The notes under the pieces are model-generated. The model did not search any database. It was not told the origin of the DNA and worked only from the letters and a program-made list of their open reading frames with translations. Below are positions 26,224 to 36,300 of a DNA stretch of 64,000 bases, piece by piece (the stretch's first letter is position 1; every line of letters begins with the position of its first letter). Source of the stretch: an uncultured bacterium (GTDB lineage Bacteria; Verrucomicrobiota; Lentisphaeria; Victivallales; UBA1829); assembly GCA_949297765.1 (NCBI GenBank), contig CASFTV010000003.1:116712-180711 (forward strand). The letters are read 5' to 3'. Both the position numbers and the translations under genes were made by a program.

Positions 26224-27507
26224 ATGCTCAATCTGCACAACTACCCCGTCATCACATTCCCGGAAACCTTCCTCTGGGGCAGCGCGACCGCGGCCCATCA
26301 GATCGAAGGAGATGACATTCACTCCATCAACTGGCGCGACCAGACGATGTACCCGGAACGCTTTCCCGACCACTCCGGAAAGGCGTGCGACAGCTACCGG
26401 CTCTACCGGGAGGATGTCGAACTTCTGAAAACCCTCGGCCATCAGGCCTACCGCTTCTCAATTCCGTGGTCGCGGATCGAACCGGAGGAAGGAAAGTTCT
26501 GTCAGGAGGCGGTCGATCACTATGTGGACCTTCTCCGTCTTCTGAAGCAGGCGGGAATCCGGACTTTTGTCACGCTTTCCCACGGCAGCGATCCGGCCTG
26601 GTTCTGGGACAGGGGCGGATTTGCCGACCGGAACGCCCTTCCCTATTTTGAACGCTATATCGACTTCATCGTCCCGATTCTGGAAGACAAGGTCGATTTC
26701 TGGATGACCATCAACGAGATCAACATCATGGAACGTCCAGGCTGCGATCCGTTTGAACTGCGCAAGAACTACATGATCTGCCATGCGAAAGCGTTCCGGA
26801 TCATCCGGAAATACTCGAAGAAGCCGGTCGGCGCTCCGCATGCGATGGCGGCAATCGTCCCGAAGGATCCGCATTTCGAGGCGGACAAGGCGTTCGCCGC
26901 GATGGAAGACTGGATCTTCAACGGATTTTTTTATCATGCGCTCCGGACCGGCGAACTGGTCTTCCCGCACTACCCGGCGGAAACCTTCCCCGAAATGAAG
27001 GACTCCTTCGACTTCTGGGCGATCAACTACTACACGCGGAAAGAGGTCTCCTCCCGGACGAAAAGCGGCGGAGCCACCCTTCTGACCTGCGAACAGCTCA
27101 AGCTCATCGACAAGGAGTTCTACATGAGCAGCTTCTACCCGGAAGGACTTTACAATGAACTTCAGCGGCTGAAAGACAAGCCGGTCTGCATCACCGAAAA
27201 CGGCTGCTGCTGTGCGGACGACCGCTGGAGGATCGTCAAACTGTGCCAGGATCTTTCCACGATCCGCGACGCGATGGATTCGGGCGTGGACATCCGCGGC
27301 TACCTCCACTGGTCGCTGATGGACAACTACGAATGGGTCAGTTTCATTCCCCGCTTCGGCATGGTGCATGTTGATTTCAAGACCTTTGAACGCACGCCGA
27401 AACCGAGCGCATGGATGTACCGGGAAATCATCGAACATCACGGTTTCACCCCGGAACTGATTGCAAAATATCTTCCGGAACTGCCGAAATTCGACCTGTT
27501 CCGCTGA
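26224..27507 (+). CDS. Family 1 glycoside hydrolase (beta-glucosidase/galactosidase type)
   Basis: The 427-residue TIM-barrel enzyme starts FPETFLWGSATAAHQIEGD, the GH1 N-terminal signature. The acid/base Glu lies in TINEIN near 165, where most GH1 enzymes have TxNEP. The nucleophile lies in CITENGC near 325. RFSIPWSRIEP and DNYEWVSFIPRFGMVHVDF are also diagnostic. There is no signal peptide, so it should act in the cytoplasm on imported beta-glycosides, possibly phosphorylated ones. The ribosome-binding site AAAGGA is clear. A close paralogue is at 37268. The residue after the acid/base Glu is unusual and may mark a distinct subfamily. Confidence 0.9.
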   Translation: MLNLHNYPVITFPETFLWGSATAAHQIEGDDIHSINWRDQTMYPERFPDHSGKACDSYRLYREDVELLKTLGHQAYRFSIPWSRIEPEEGKFCQEAVDHYVDLLRLLKQAGIRTFVTLSHGSDPAWFWDRGGFADRNALPYFERYIDFIVPILEDKVDFWMTINEINIMERPGCDPFELRKNYMICHAKAFRIIRKYSKKPVGAPHAMAAIVPKDPHFEADKAFAAMEDWIFNGFFYHALRTGELVFPHYPAETFPEMKDSFDFWAINYYTRKEVSSRTKSGGATLLTCEQLKLIDKEFYMSSFYPEGLYNELQRLKDKPVCITENGCCCADDRWRIVKLCQDLSTIRDAMDSGVDIRGYLHWSLMDNYEWVSFIPRFGMVHVDFKTFERTPKPSAWMYREIIEHHGFTPELIAKYLPELPKFDLFR

Positions 27508-27529
27508 TCCGGAAAGAAAGGAGAACGCA

Positions 27530-29335
27530 ATGGAGATCCGTACCGGTCTCACCGTATTTCATCTGAATGGAGCGGACAATTCCCCCGACTGGAAAATTCG
27601 ATATGAGTGGAAAGAGATGGAAGACGGTCTTTCCCTTCTGGAAATTTCTCTGGATTCTTCCGAAGACCGGACGCCGCCGGAACTGACGCTCACATGGGAC
27701 CTTCCGCTGCTGGATACGGTCAACGGCTGGACCACCCGTCATGGCGGAGGAAGCGAACTTCCGCCGGACTGGGGATGCAAACGGATCTTCTCCATCGCCG
27801 ACGAGATTCCGGAACTGGTGTTCCACAACCGGGAAGGACTCTGCACCGCTGCGGCGGCATGGTCCGACGCAATGCGCATCACGGAGTTCTCGGGAGGAAT
27901 CCACGAAAGCGACTGTTCCCTGCGCTTCACGCTGAAACTTTTCTCCCGGAAAGAGGCGCCGCTGCGGCACTACTGCGGGATTCTGCGTCTGGATCTCCGG
28001 AAGCAGTTTTTTGCGGACACGGTCCGGGAGATCTCCAGCTGGTACGCATCGTTTCCGGAATACGGAAATTCTCCGGTCCCGGAGTGCGCCTTTGATCCGC
28101 TCTACTCCACCTGGTACAGCTATCACCACGATGTTCATGCGGAAAGCATTCTCCGCGAATGCAGAGAAGCGGTGAAGCTCGGCATGAAAACCCTGATCGT
28201 CGACTCCGGATGGGACAACGACGACAACACGCTCGGCCCCGGCGCCTGCGGAGAATGGACGCCTTCGAAAAAACGCTTTCCCGACTTTGCCTCCCATGTC
28301 CGGGAAATTCAGGCGCTCGGACTGCGCTACATGCTCTGGTTTGCCGTTCCGTTCATCGGGAAACGCTCCGTCCGTTACGCGCAGTTTCAGGGGAAGTTTC
28401 TGTTCGAGCTGCCCGACGCGGGCGTTCTGGATCCCCGTTTTCCGAACGTGCGGGAGTTTCTGATCGGCTCCTGCACGCGCCTTCTGCGGCAGTACGGCAT
28501 CGACGGACTGAAGCTCGACTTCATCAACACGTTTACGGAATGCACGGACGATCCCGCACTTTCCGGCGGCATGGGAACGCGGGACATCCCCGTTATCACC
28601 GACGCCGTGGACCGGCTGATGACCGATCTCAGCACCGCGATCCGCTCAATCCGTCCGGATGCGCTGATCGAATTCCGTCAGTGCTATATCGGCCCGGCGA
28701 TCCGGAAGTACGGCAATCTGCTCCGGGCGGCGGACTGTCCGGCGGATCCGGGCGGAAACCGGCGGCGGATTCTCAATCTGCGTCTGAGTTCGGGCTGCAC
28801 CGCGGTCCATTCCGACATGCTCGAATGGCGATCCGATTACGATGTTCATCATGCCGCGCTCCAGCTTCTGAGCGTCATGTTTGCCGTTCCGCAGATTTCG
28901 GTTCGTCTGGCGGAACTGCCCCCCGAACATCGGCAGATGCTGGCGTTCCTGCTCGGATTCTTTGTCCGGCACCGGGAACTTCTTCTGAAGAGCGCGCTTC
29001 ATCCCTGCGCACCGGATCACAACTATCCTGTGGTCTATGCGGAAACGGAAAGGGAACGGATCGCGACCGTCTACTGCGGAACCAGCACGGTGGAAATGGA
29101 TTCCGATCCGGCGGGACGCACGCTCTATCTGGTCAACGCCACGGCGCGCGATTCCATCGTTGCCGATCTGCCGCTCGAACCCGGAACAACGGCTCTCCTG
29201 CGGGACTGCTGCGGAAAGATTCTTCCGTTTGAACTGCCGTCCGGCGGACTTTCCCGTCTGCGGATGCCGCCGGGCTCCATTTTGAAACTCAATCCCCCTG
29301 ATCCGTGTGAATCGGAGAAAGGAGTCCGCCGATGA
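27530..29335 (+). CDS. Family 36-like alpha-galactosidase
   Basis: The 601-residue enzyme has a beta-sandwich N-terminal part and a TIM barrel. TLIVDSGWDND, GLRYMLWF and YGIDGLKLDF near 331 fit GH36/GH27, the last holding the nucleophile Asp. The acid/base Asp is probably in LLRAADCPADPGG near 402. A C-terminal beta domain ends the protein. It should release alpha-linked galactose from oligosaccharides. There is no signal peptide, so it is likely cytoplasmic. The start MEIRTGLTVFHLNG is chosen because AAAGGAG lies just upstream. Its stop overlaps the start of the next gene (ATGA). The exact substrate, for instance melibiose-like or galactan fragments, is unknown. Confidence 0.8.
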   Translation: MEIRTGLTVFHLNGADNSPDWKIRYEWKEMEDGLSLLEISLDSSEDRTPPELTLTWDLPLLDTVNGWTTRHGGGSELPPDWGCKRIFSIADEIPELVFHNREGLCTAAAAWSDAMRITEFSGGIHESDCSLRFTLKLFSRKEAPLRHYCGILRLDLRKQFFADTVREISSWYASFPEYGNSPVPECAFDPLYSTWYSYHHDVHAESILRECREAVKLGMKTLIVDSGWDNDDNTLGPGACGEWTPSKKRFPDFASHVREIQALGLRYMLWFAVPFIGKRSVRYAQFQGKFLFELPDAGVLDPRFPNVREFLIGSCTRLLRQYGIDGLKLDFINTFTECTDDPALSGGMGTRDIPVITDAVDRLMTDLSTAIRSIRPDALIEFRQCYIGPAIRKYGNLLRAADCPADPGGNRRRILNLRLSSGCTAVHSDMLEWRSDYDVHHAALQLLSVMFAVPQISVRLAELPPEHRQMLAFLLGFFVRHRELLLKSALHPCAPDHNYPVVYAETERERIATVYCGTSTVEMDSDPAGRTLYLVNATARDSIVADLPLEPGTTALLRDCCGKILPFELPSGGLSRLRMPPGSILKLNPPDPCESEKGVRR

Positions 29336-32300
29336 AAAACCGACTGCTTTCCGGAATTCTTTTCCTTGCCGGGACAGTGATGACAGCCACGGAACCCAAT
29401 CTCTGGCCGAATCCCGGCTTCGAAAGCTGGAACGAGACCGACAACAAACCCGCCTCTCCCGCCTGGCGCTGGAGCATTCAGAAAATGAAGGGCGGCAACG
29501 AGTTTGCATTTCTCGGCCGCACCTCTGAAGAGAAGCATTCCGGGAACTACTCTCTGCGCATGAAGGACACCAATCCGGGTCCGGTGAACAATGTGCTCCA
29601 GTACCATTTTGCCCCGTCGGAAATCCGGAAACTCGGCGGGAAGATCCTGGGTTTCTCCGCCTGGGTCCGGCAGATCCGGGCCGATGAACCGCGGAAGGTC
29701 GGAATCGGCATCAACTGCTACACCGCCGCCGGAAAACATGTCAATGCATACGACTGGATCGACACCACGGAGGAAACCGGCTGGACCCATCTTGCCGTCC
29801 GCCTGAAAATTCCCGCCGACGCAAAAGACCTCCGCGCCGTCCTCTACTGCGCCAACAACTTCAACAACACCGCGGAAGCCTGTTTCGACGACATTCTTCT
29901 CACCACCGGCCCGGTGGTCAAACACAAACCCGAACCATTGAAAAAATCCATGACAGCCTCCGTCTCCTCTCCGTTTTATCTTCCGTTTACGCCGGCTCCG
30001 CGGGCGTGGAAGCTGCGTTTTTCCGGCTATCAGCCGAAAGCGGCCGTTCGGAATGCGGACTTCACGCTGCACCGCAATCCGAAGCAGACCGGCAAACTTG
30101 TTGTTCTGGAGTGCCGGACCGATCTTCTGAACCGCCGTTACGATCTTTCGAACGTTCCACAGGGAAAACTCGGGTTTGATGCAAAACTTTCCGCGGATCT
30201 TCCGCTCTGGGTGAATCTGATTGCCGGAGACGGGAAGAAAACCACCCTTTCTCTGAAGCAGGGGTCCCCGGGGGAAAACGGGTTCTACACCTATTCCGGC
30301 ACGTTTCCGAGTCATCCCTCCGAGCTCAAAATGATCTCCATCCACATTCCGGCGGATGCGCTTGCGGGAAAATCGGAGCTGCGGATTTCGGGCATGGGGC
30401 TGACAGCGCCTGCAGGGACGCCCGGCCCCGTCTTCGCCCCCTCCCCCGAAGCGGAGAAATACATCCGGGAATACCGGAAAGAACTCGTGGTCACGGACGA
30501 CGGACAGAAACGTCCGGAAATCCGCCGGGGAACCTGGTTTGAAAACGGAAAATACAAATACCTTCTCGGCCCGTGGATCTACAACAGCAACGGCGACTGG
30601 CGGGATCCGGTGCGGAACAATCCGCTGAAGATCGACCACATTGCCTACCGGATCGGTCCGGGGAAGGAGCAGTTCGACGCGCTGGGCTTCAACTCCGCGC
30701 AGATGTCCGCCGCGCCGAAACTTCCGGGACAGGCGCTCTACGGACTCGGCATCCCCGAAAACGCACAATGGCAGGAGACGGAGTTTGCAAAATTCGTGCG
30801 CGGCTTCAAAGGAATGAGTCTCGTCGTGGACTTTGCGTTCAGCTTCGATCGCGAACTGGAATTTGAAGATCCGGTCCGGCGGCGGGAGGTCGATCAGCGC
30901 TGCGGCACCTGGCACGCCTTCAACCCGGCCTGTCCGGAGCATCCGGACGGAGACCGCTACTACCGCGATCTGATGACCGGCGGAACAAAAATGCTGATGA
31001 AAAACCGGATGAATGTCGGAGTCTACGAGCTCTTCAACGAATCGGTCTACGCCTGTCTGTGCCGGTTCAACATCCGGGCGTTTGCCGACCGGATGAAAAA
31101 GAAATACGGTTCGATCGAACAGGCGAACAGGAGCTGGAACACGATTTTCACCGGATTCGACGATCTTGCGGAAGCGACCGCTCTGGATCCGTATCCCGGG
31201 CTCTGGGTCGAATGGTGGAACTTCCTTGCGGGACGCTACGGCGAAGTGCTGAAGCGCTACCGGGATCTTGTGCGGAGCATTGACCGCCGTCCGAACGTTT
31301 ATTTCTGCGAAATGCTGGCCGTGTCGCAGATCTGGAACAGCTTCATGGACTACCGGATCATCGCCGATGCGATGGATGTTCTGGCGATCGAAGGCGGATG
31401 GCGCTACGGCCATCCCTCCATGGATCTCCGGGGGAAAAACGGCATGGAGGCGGTGGTTTTTGAAACCGGGACACACTGGTACGTCTGCGACTTTTTCGCC
31501 GCGCTCTCCGGCGGGAAGAAACCGGTCATCAACAACGAGCACTACTGCTGGCGCGCCGAATACGGACTGCGCGCGCCGAGCAGACGCACCGACATGGTCA
31601 CCTCGCTCTGGATGGAGCTGATGCACGGAAGTTCGGGCAACTTCACCTACGTTCTCGACAAGCGCTCCTACGACTACAAGACACCGGAACAGGCGAAACA
31701 GAATGTGATTCAGCCGAGCTACAAATCCTCTTCGCTTCTGAATCCGTACAACTGGCCGCCGGAGGAACTTGTCGGGTTCCGGATGTTCACGGAGGAGCTG
31801 GAACCGTACCGGGAACAGATTCTTCCGTTTCCCCGGACCGGCGCGCCGAGCGTCGCGATCTACCACTCCTACACGACCCATGCGATGAATCAGCTGGTGC
31901 GCGGACTGGATTTCCGTCCCCGGATGCAGCGCTGGCACTCCGCGCTTCTGCACAGTCATTATCCGCTGACTTTTGTATTTGACAATGATCTGAAAAAGGG
32001 ACTTCCGCCGAACATCCGCGCCCTGCTCGTCCCCTGTGCGGAATATGAGACAGAGGAAGCTCTCGACGGCATCCGGAACTTTCTCCGGCGCGGCGGCATT
32101 GTGATCGCCGATACCGAGGCCTTCCGGTTCGACGATCATGCGCGGAAACGGCCGCAGGACCATCTTTCCGGCGTGGTGCGCCTCAGCTCCCGGGAGAACG
32201 CCTCGTCCGCCCGTCTGCTTGCCCATCTGAAGGCGCGGGACATCCCGCGGTACGGCGCACTGGAATCCGCCGATTCGACACAGGCTCTTCCCGGCACCGA

Positions 32301-33300
32301 TCTGCAGATCATCGACCGCGGCGATTTCAAGCTCGTGTTTGTCGCCGGAATGCTCGATCTTGTCCCGCGGAAAGTGAAACTCAAGCTCCATCTGAATGAC
32401 AGCGGCTCGTTCTATCTGACCGACATCGTCCGCAAACACCTCTACGTCCCCGAAAACGGGGAACGCTGGAGCGCCCGGCAGCTCCGCGACGGTTTTGAAC
32501 TCATTCTTCCGCCGCAGGAACGCGTTGTTTTCGTACTGGAGCGGAAACGTCCGCAGAATGTCACCCGGCACACGCAGGCCGACGTCCAGAAGGAGTTCCG
32601 CGGCACGCAGGCGGAATCGGAAAAGATTCTGCGCGAGTTCCGTGAACGGACCGAACGCAAAAACGCCGTGGAAGCCGAAGCGCGCATCTACCGGGACGTG
32701 AACGTCTCGAAATGCCGTCCGCTGGACCTCCGCAAATTCGTCAACATGCACTATCGCGACGAAAAGGCGGGCGACCGCAAAGGCGGTGCCTTCGATCAGG
32801 GACCGAAAGACTTCTCCGCGATCCGTCCGGGCCGCATTCTTGCGGCGGGCGTTCCGTTCGATCTCATCGACTCCGACCGCAACAACGGCAAAGGCCTCAT
32901 CATTCTTGCCGGACGCGACCGGAATTACTTTCCTCTGGAAGTCCGCAACATTCCCGTCGGCCGCAAAGCGAAGCATCTCTACTTTCTGCACACGATGGGC
33001 TGGGGCGGTCCGAAGGGGGAACGGATCCTGACCTACCGCATCACATATAACGACGGCTCCGCCTGTGAAATTCCGATTCGCTCCCGTCTGGAAATCGCGC
33101 CGTGGATGGATGGGCGCGTGATTCTGGTTCCGCATGCGAAAGTCGGTCTGGAATCCAGCAATCCGGAAGGCGTCATCCATCTTCAGAACTACCGGTGGAC
33201 CAATCCGCATCCGGAAAAGCCCATCCGCTCTCTGGATATTGTTTCCAGCTGCGCCGGAGGGGTTCCCGCGATTGCCGCAATCACAACCGAGGAGGAATGA
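29332..33300 (+). CDS. Very large secreted GH42-like glycoside hydrolase, copy 1
   Basis: The 1322-residue protein begins with a signal peptide (MKNRLLSGILFLAGTVMTA). Residues 20-200 form a carbohydrate-binding-like beta domain (NLWPNPGFESWN...ACFDDILLTTG). The central barrel (about 380-720) and the following glutamine-amidotransferase-like part resemble GH42 beta-galactosidases. The acid/base Glu is likely in YELFNES near 570 and the nucleophile in VVFETGTHW near 711. The C-terminal 220 residues contain GDRKGGAFDQG and LYFLHTMGWG, an uncharacterised domain shared with the next gene. It would act extracytoplasmically on a beta-linked glycan. It overlaps the GH36 stop by four bases. Confidence 0.7.
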   Translation: MKNRLLSGILFLAGTVMTATEPNLWPNPGFESWNETDNKPASPAWRWSIQKMKGGNEFAFLGRTSEEKHSGNYSLRMKDTNPGPVNNVLQYHFAPSEIRKLGGKILGFSAWVRQIRADEPRKVGIGINCYTAAGKHVNAYDWIDTTEETGWTHLAVRLKIPADAKDLRAVLYCANNFNNTAEACFDDILLTTGPVVKHKPEPLKKSMTASVSSPFYLPFTPAPRAWKLRFSGYQPKAAVRNADFTLHRNPKQTGKLVVLECRTDLLNRRYDLSNVPQGKLGFDAKLSADLPLWVNLIAGDGKKTTLSLKQGSPGENGFYTYSGTFPSHPSELKMISIHIPADALAGKSELRISGMGLTAPAGTPGPVFAPSPEAEKYIREYRKELVVTDDGQKRPEIRRGTWFENGKYKYLLGPWIYNSNGDWRDPVRNNPLKIDHIAYRIGPGKEQFDALGFNSAQMSAAPKLPGQALYGLGIPENAQWQETEFAKFVRGFKGMSLVVDFAFSFDRELEFEDPVRRREVDQRCGTWHAFNPACPEHPDGDRYYRDLMTGGTKMLMKNRMNVGVYELFNESVYACLCRFNIRAFADRMKKKYGSIEQANRSWNTIFTGFDDLAEATALDPYPGLWVEWWNFLAGRYGEVLKRYRDLVRSIDRRPNVYFCEMLAVSQIWNSFMDYRIIADAMDVLAIEGGWRYGHPSMDLRGKNGMEAVVFETGTHWYVCDFFAALSGGKKPVINNEHYCWRAEYGLRAPSRRTDMVTSLWMELMHGSSGNFTYVLDKRSYDYKTPEQAKQNVIQPSYKSSSLLNPYNWPPEELVGFRMFTEELEPYREQILPFPRTGAPSVAIYHSYTTHAMNQLVRGLDFRPRMQRWHSALLHSHYPLTFVFDNDLKKGLPPNIRALLVPCAEYETEEALDGIRNFLRRGGIVIADTEAFRFDDHARKRPQDHLSGVVRLSSRENASSARLLAHLKARDIPRYGALESADSTQALPGTDLQIIDRGDFKLVFVAGMLDLVPRKVKLKLHLNDSGSFYLTDIVRKHLYVPENGERWSARQLRDGFELILPPQERVVFVLERKRPQNVTRHTQADVQKEFRGTQAESEKILREFRERTERKNAVEAEARIYRDVNVSKCRPLDLRKFVNMHYRDEKAGDRKGGAFDQGPKDFSAIRPGRILAAGVPFDLIDSDRNNGKGLIILAGRDRNYFPLEVRNIPVGRKAKHLYFLHTMGWGGPKGERILTYRITYNDGSACEIPIRSRLEIAPWMDGRVILVPHAKVGLESSNPEGVIHLQNYRWTNPHPEKPIRSLDIVSSCAGGVPAIAAITTEEE

Positions 33301-33303
33301 CAC

Positions 33304-36300
33304 ATGACTCTGTCCCGTCTGAAACATCTTTGTTTTCCCGCTCTTCTTCTGCTGCTTCCGGGGATCGGGAGTGCTGCGGAGGAGAATCTCTTTCCGAATC
33401 CGGGATTTGAAACGTGGAACACCGCGCTGGATCTTCCGGGCGACGTGCAGTGGCAGTGGACCTTCCGCGATCAGACTCTGGGACGGAAGAGCTTTTCCGT
33501 TCTGGAACGCTCCTCCGCCGAGGCCGCAGAAGGAAAATACTCGCTGCATCTGAAGGATGAAAACAGCGACCGCACAGTCAGCGGATTCGGCTGGCGGGTT
33601 CCGCAGTCGGAGCGCCATGCCGGAAAGATTCTCGATTTTTCAATCCGGGTGAAACAGGTCCGGGCGGGACGCCCGAACACCGTCGGCGTGCTTGCGGTCG
33701 CTTTGACCAAAGGGAAAGCCATTCATGCCGAAGCCTTTGTACCGACGGAGAAACCGACCGGATGGGAGACGCTGAATCTGCGTCTCGCCCTCCCCTCCGA
33801 TCTGCAGGGACTCTCTCTCTACCTGATGTGCTCCAACCACTTCAAGACGACGGCGGAAGCGTATTTCGACGATGCCGTTCTCACGTTTCGCAATCCGGAG
33901 TCTGCGATGAAAGTTCCAGTTCCCTCCTCAGTTCCCCCGACACGGCACACATTCGGCAGAACCATCCGCTTTCCGCAGGACACCCCCTTCCCCTGGGTTC
34001 ACGAATACTGGGGCGGGTTCGACCGGGATGCAAAAGATGTAAGGCGCTACGTTCTGAAACAGCCGACCGTTCCGCAGTCGGGGATCCGTTTCCGGGCAAA
34101 CCGTCCGGACCGTCTGATCGACCTCTCCGCCTTCCGTCCCGAACAGGTGAAGTTCACGCTTCTGGCCAACCGGCAGATGCACTTCTTTGCCAATCTCTAC
34201 TCCTGCGACAGCGGAAAAATCGGTTCCCGCTCCTTCCGGAACGGCAGAAAGGAAAAGAATGGCCTCTACCGCTACGAATGCCCGCTTTCCGACTTCAACC
34301 TTTCGAAACTCCCGACGGATCTTTCGCAGATTTTTCTCCAGTTTCCGGAATCGCAGAAACCGGGCGTTCTGGAACTCCGGGAGTGTGCGCTGGTTCTTCC
34401 GCACCCCGGAGCGCGGGTCGGGGAGTCCGCCGACTACAGGAGATTTCTCGCGGAGACCGGCTCCGGCAAAGCGGTCTATACCAGCGATCCGTGGACCCGT
34501 CCGGAACTCCGGAACGGCACCTTCTACTGGAAGGGGAAGGCGATGTTCTATCTGGGGCCGCTTGCTGCCTCCCACTGTCTGACCCGCGATTTTTCAGAGA
34601 AAGCCAATCCGCTGGGCATCGCGCATCCGGCGTACCGGAAACCGCCGGATGCGGAACTTTTCCGGCTGCTCGGCTTCAACACCTACCACCTGTGCGACAT
34701 TCCCCACGACAAATTTTTCACCTGCGATTTCCGGAAGGAACGGGCATTTTCCCGCTCCTTCAACGCCGGTCTTCCGGGCGTTCCCTGCGTGATGGACATG
34801 AGCATCGGCCGCAATCCGATGCAGGATCCGGAGAAGGAGCAGCGTCTCCAGCAGCAGAATCCCGACTGGCACGCCTATATTCCGTTCTGTCCGGAACACC
34901 CGGACGTCAAACGCTACTACTCCCGGCGCTGCCGGACCGAGGCGGAAGAGGCGCTCGCAGCCGGATACAACGTGTTTTCCTATGAGTTGGTGAACGAGTC
35001 GAACTACAACTGTTTCTGCACCTTCAACCGCCGGGCCTTCGCCGAAGCGATGAAGAAGAAATACGGCTCCATCGACAAGCTCAACCGCGCCTGGGGAACC
35101 GATCTGAAAATCTTTGAATCAATCGCCGATCTTCCGGTCCGCGACATGCTCGAAACGCGGAACGAGTGGTGCGAGTTTGCCGCGGAACGGTACATCGACT
35201 TTCTGAACATGATGAAACGGGAAATCCGTCATGTGGACCGCCGGAAACAGGTTCTTTTCACCGAACAGCTTGCACTTCAGAATGCGTACAGTTCACGCGG
35301 AGCGGGCATGGACTACCGACGCATCGCCGATACGCTGGATGTGCTCACGCACGAGGGGGGACTCCGGTTCGGCAACTCCGCCGCCCGGCAGACCGGCAAT
35401 GTCATGGAAGACGCCGCCTGCGCGGAGAACCGGGCGTATCTGTATGTGAGCGATCTGTTTGACGCGCTCGCCGTCCCGCGCGGGAAAGCGGTCATGAACA
35501 ACGAGTACTACTGCGCGCGTTTCGATTTCGGCAAACGGGTCCCGAGCCGGCGGATCGACATGGTTTCCGCGATGTGGAGCGAACTCTTTCACGGCTCTTC
35601 CGGCGCCCTTCTCTACTCCTGGGACAAACGGTTCTGGGAGTACAAAGATCTGGAAGGAGCCAAGCGGAACGTCCTCAACGGCGGCTACAAAGCGTACAGC
35701 TATCTGAATCCGTGGAACTGGCCGCCCGATCAGCTCGACTTCGGCCGTCAGTTTTTTGAAGAGCTGGAACCCTACCGGGAACGCCTTCTTCCGAATCCGC
35801 GGAAGAGCGGTGCATCGGTGGCGCTGTTTCACAGCTACCCCTCGCTGCGGATGGAGCCGTTCGGGAAGTACTCCTTCCAGCAGAAGATGTTCAACTGGCA
35901 CGAGGCTCTGCTCGGAGCGCAGTTCCCGCTCCGGATCGTCTTCGAGGAGGATCTGGAAAAAGGACTGCCGGAGGAAATCGGTGCTCTGGTGGTTCCGGAA
36001 GCGACCTTTGCCGCACCGGAGACGGTCCGCGCTGTGGAGCGATTCCTCCGGAGAGGCGGTCAGGTTGTCGCGGACACGAATGCGTTTACCCGCGATCTGC
36101 ACGGACGGAGCGCGAAATCGCCCGCCGGCCGGATTCACCGTCTGAACGCGGCCGATTCCCGTTCGGCGGAAACTCTGGTCCGGACGCTGGAAAACGCGGG
36201 AATCCGCCGCCATGGCGTTCTGGAAGAAAACGGAAAGCCTCTACGCGGACCCGATCTTCAGATGATCGACCGGGGAGAGTTCAAAATGATTTTCCTGCTC

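Noticed and set aside
29125..33618. A 1497-codon open frame antisense to the first large glycosidase
   Set aside because: Same mirror effect of codon bias; it is rich in Arg, His and Gly and lacks a ribosome-binding site or recognisable domain.
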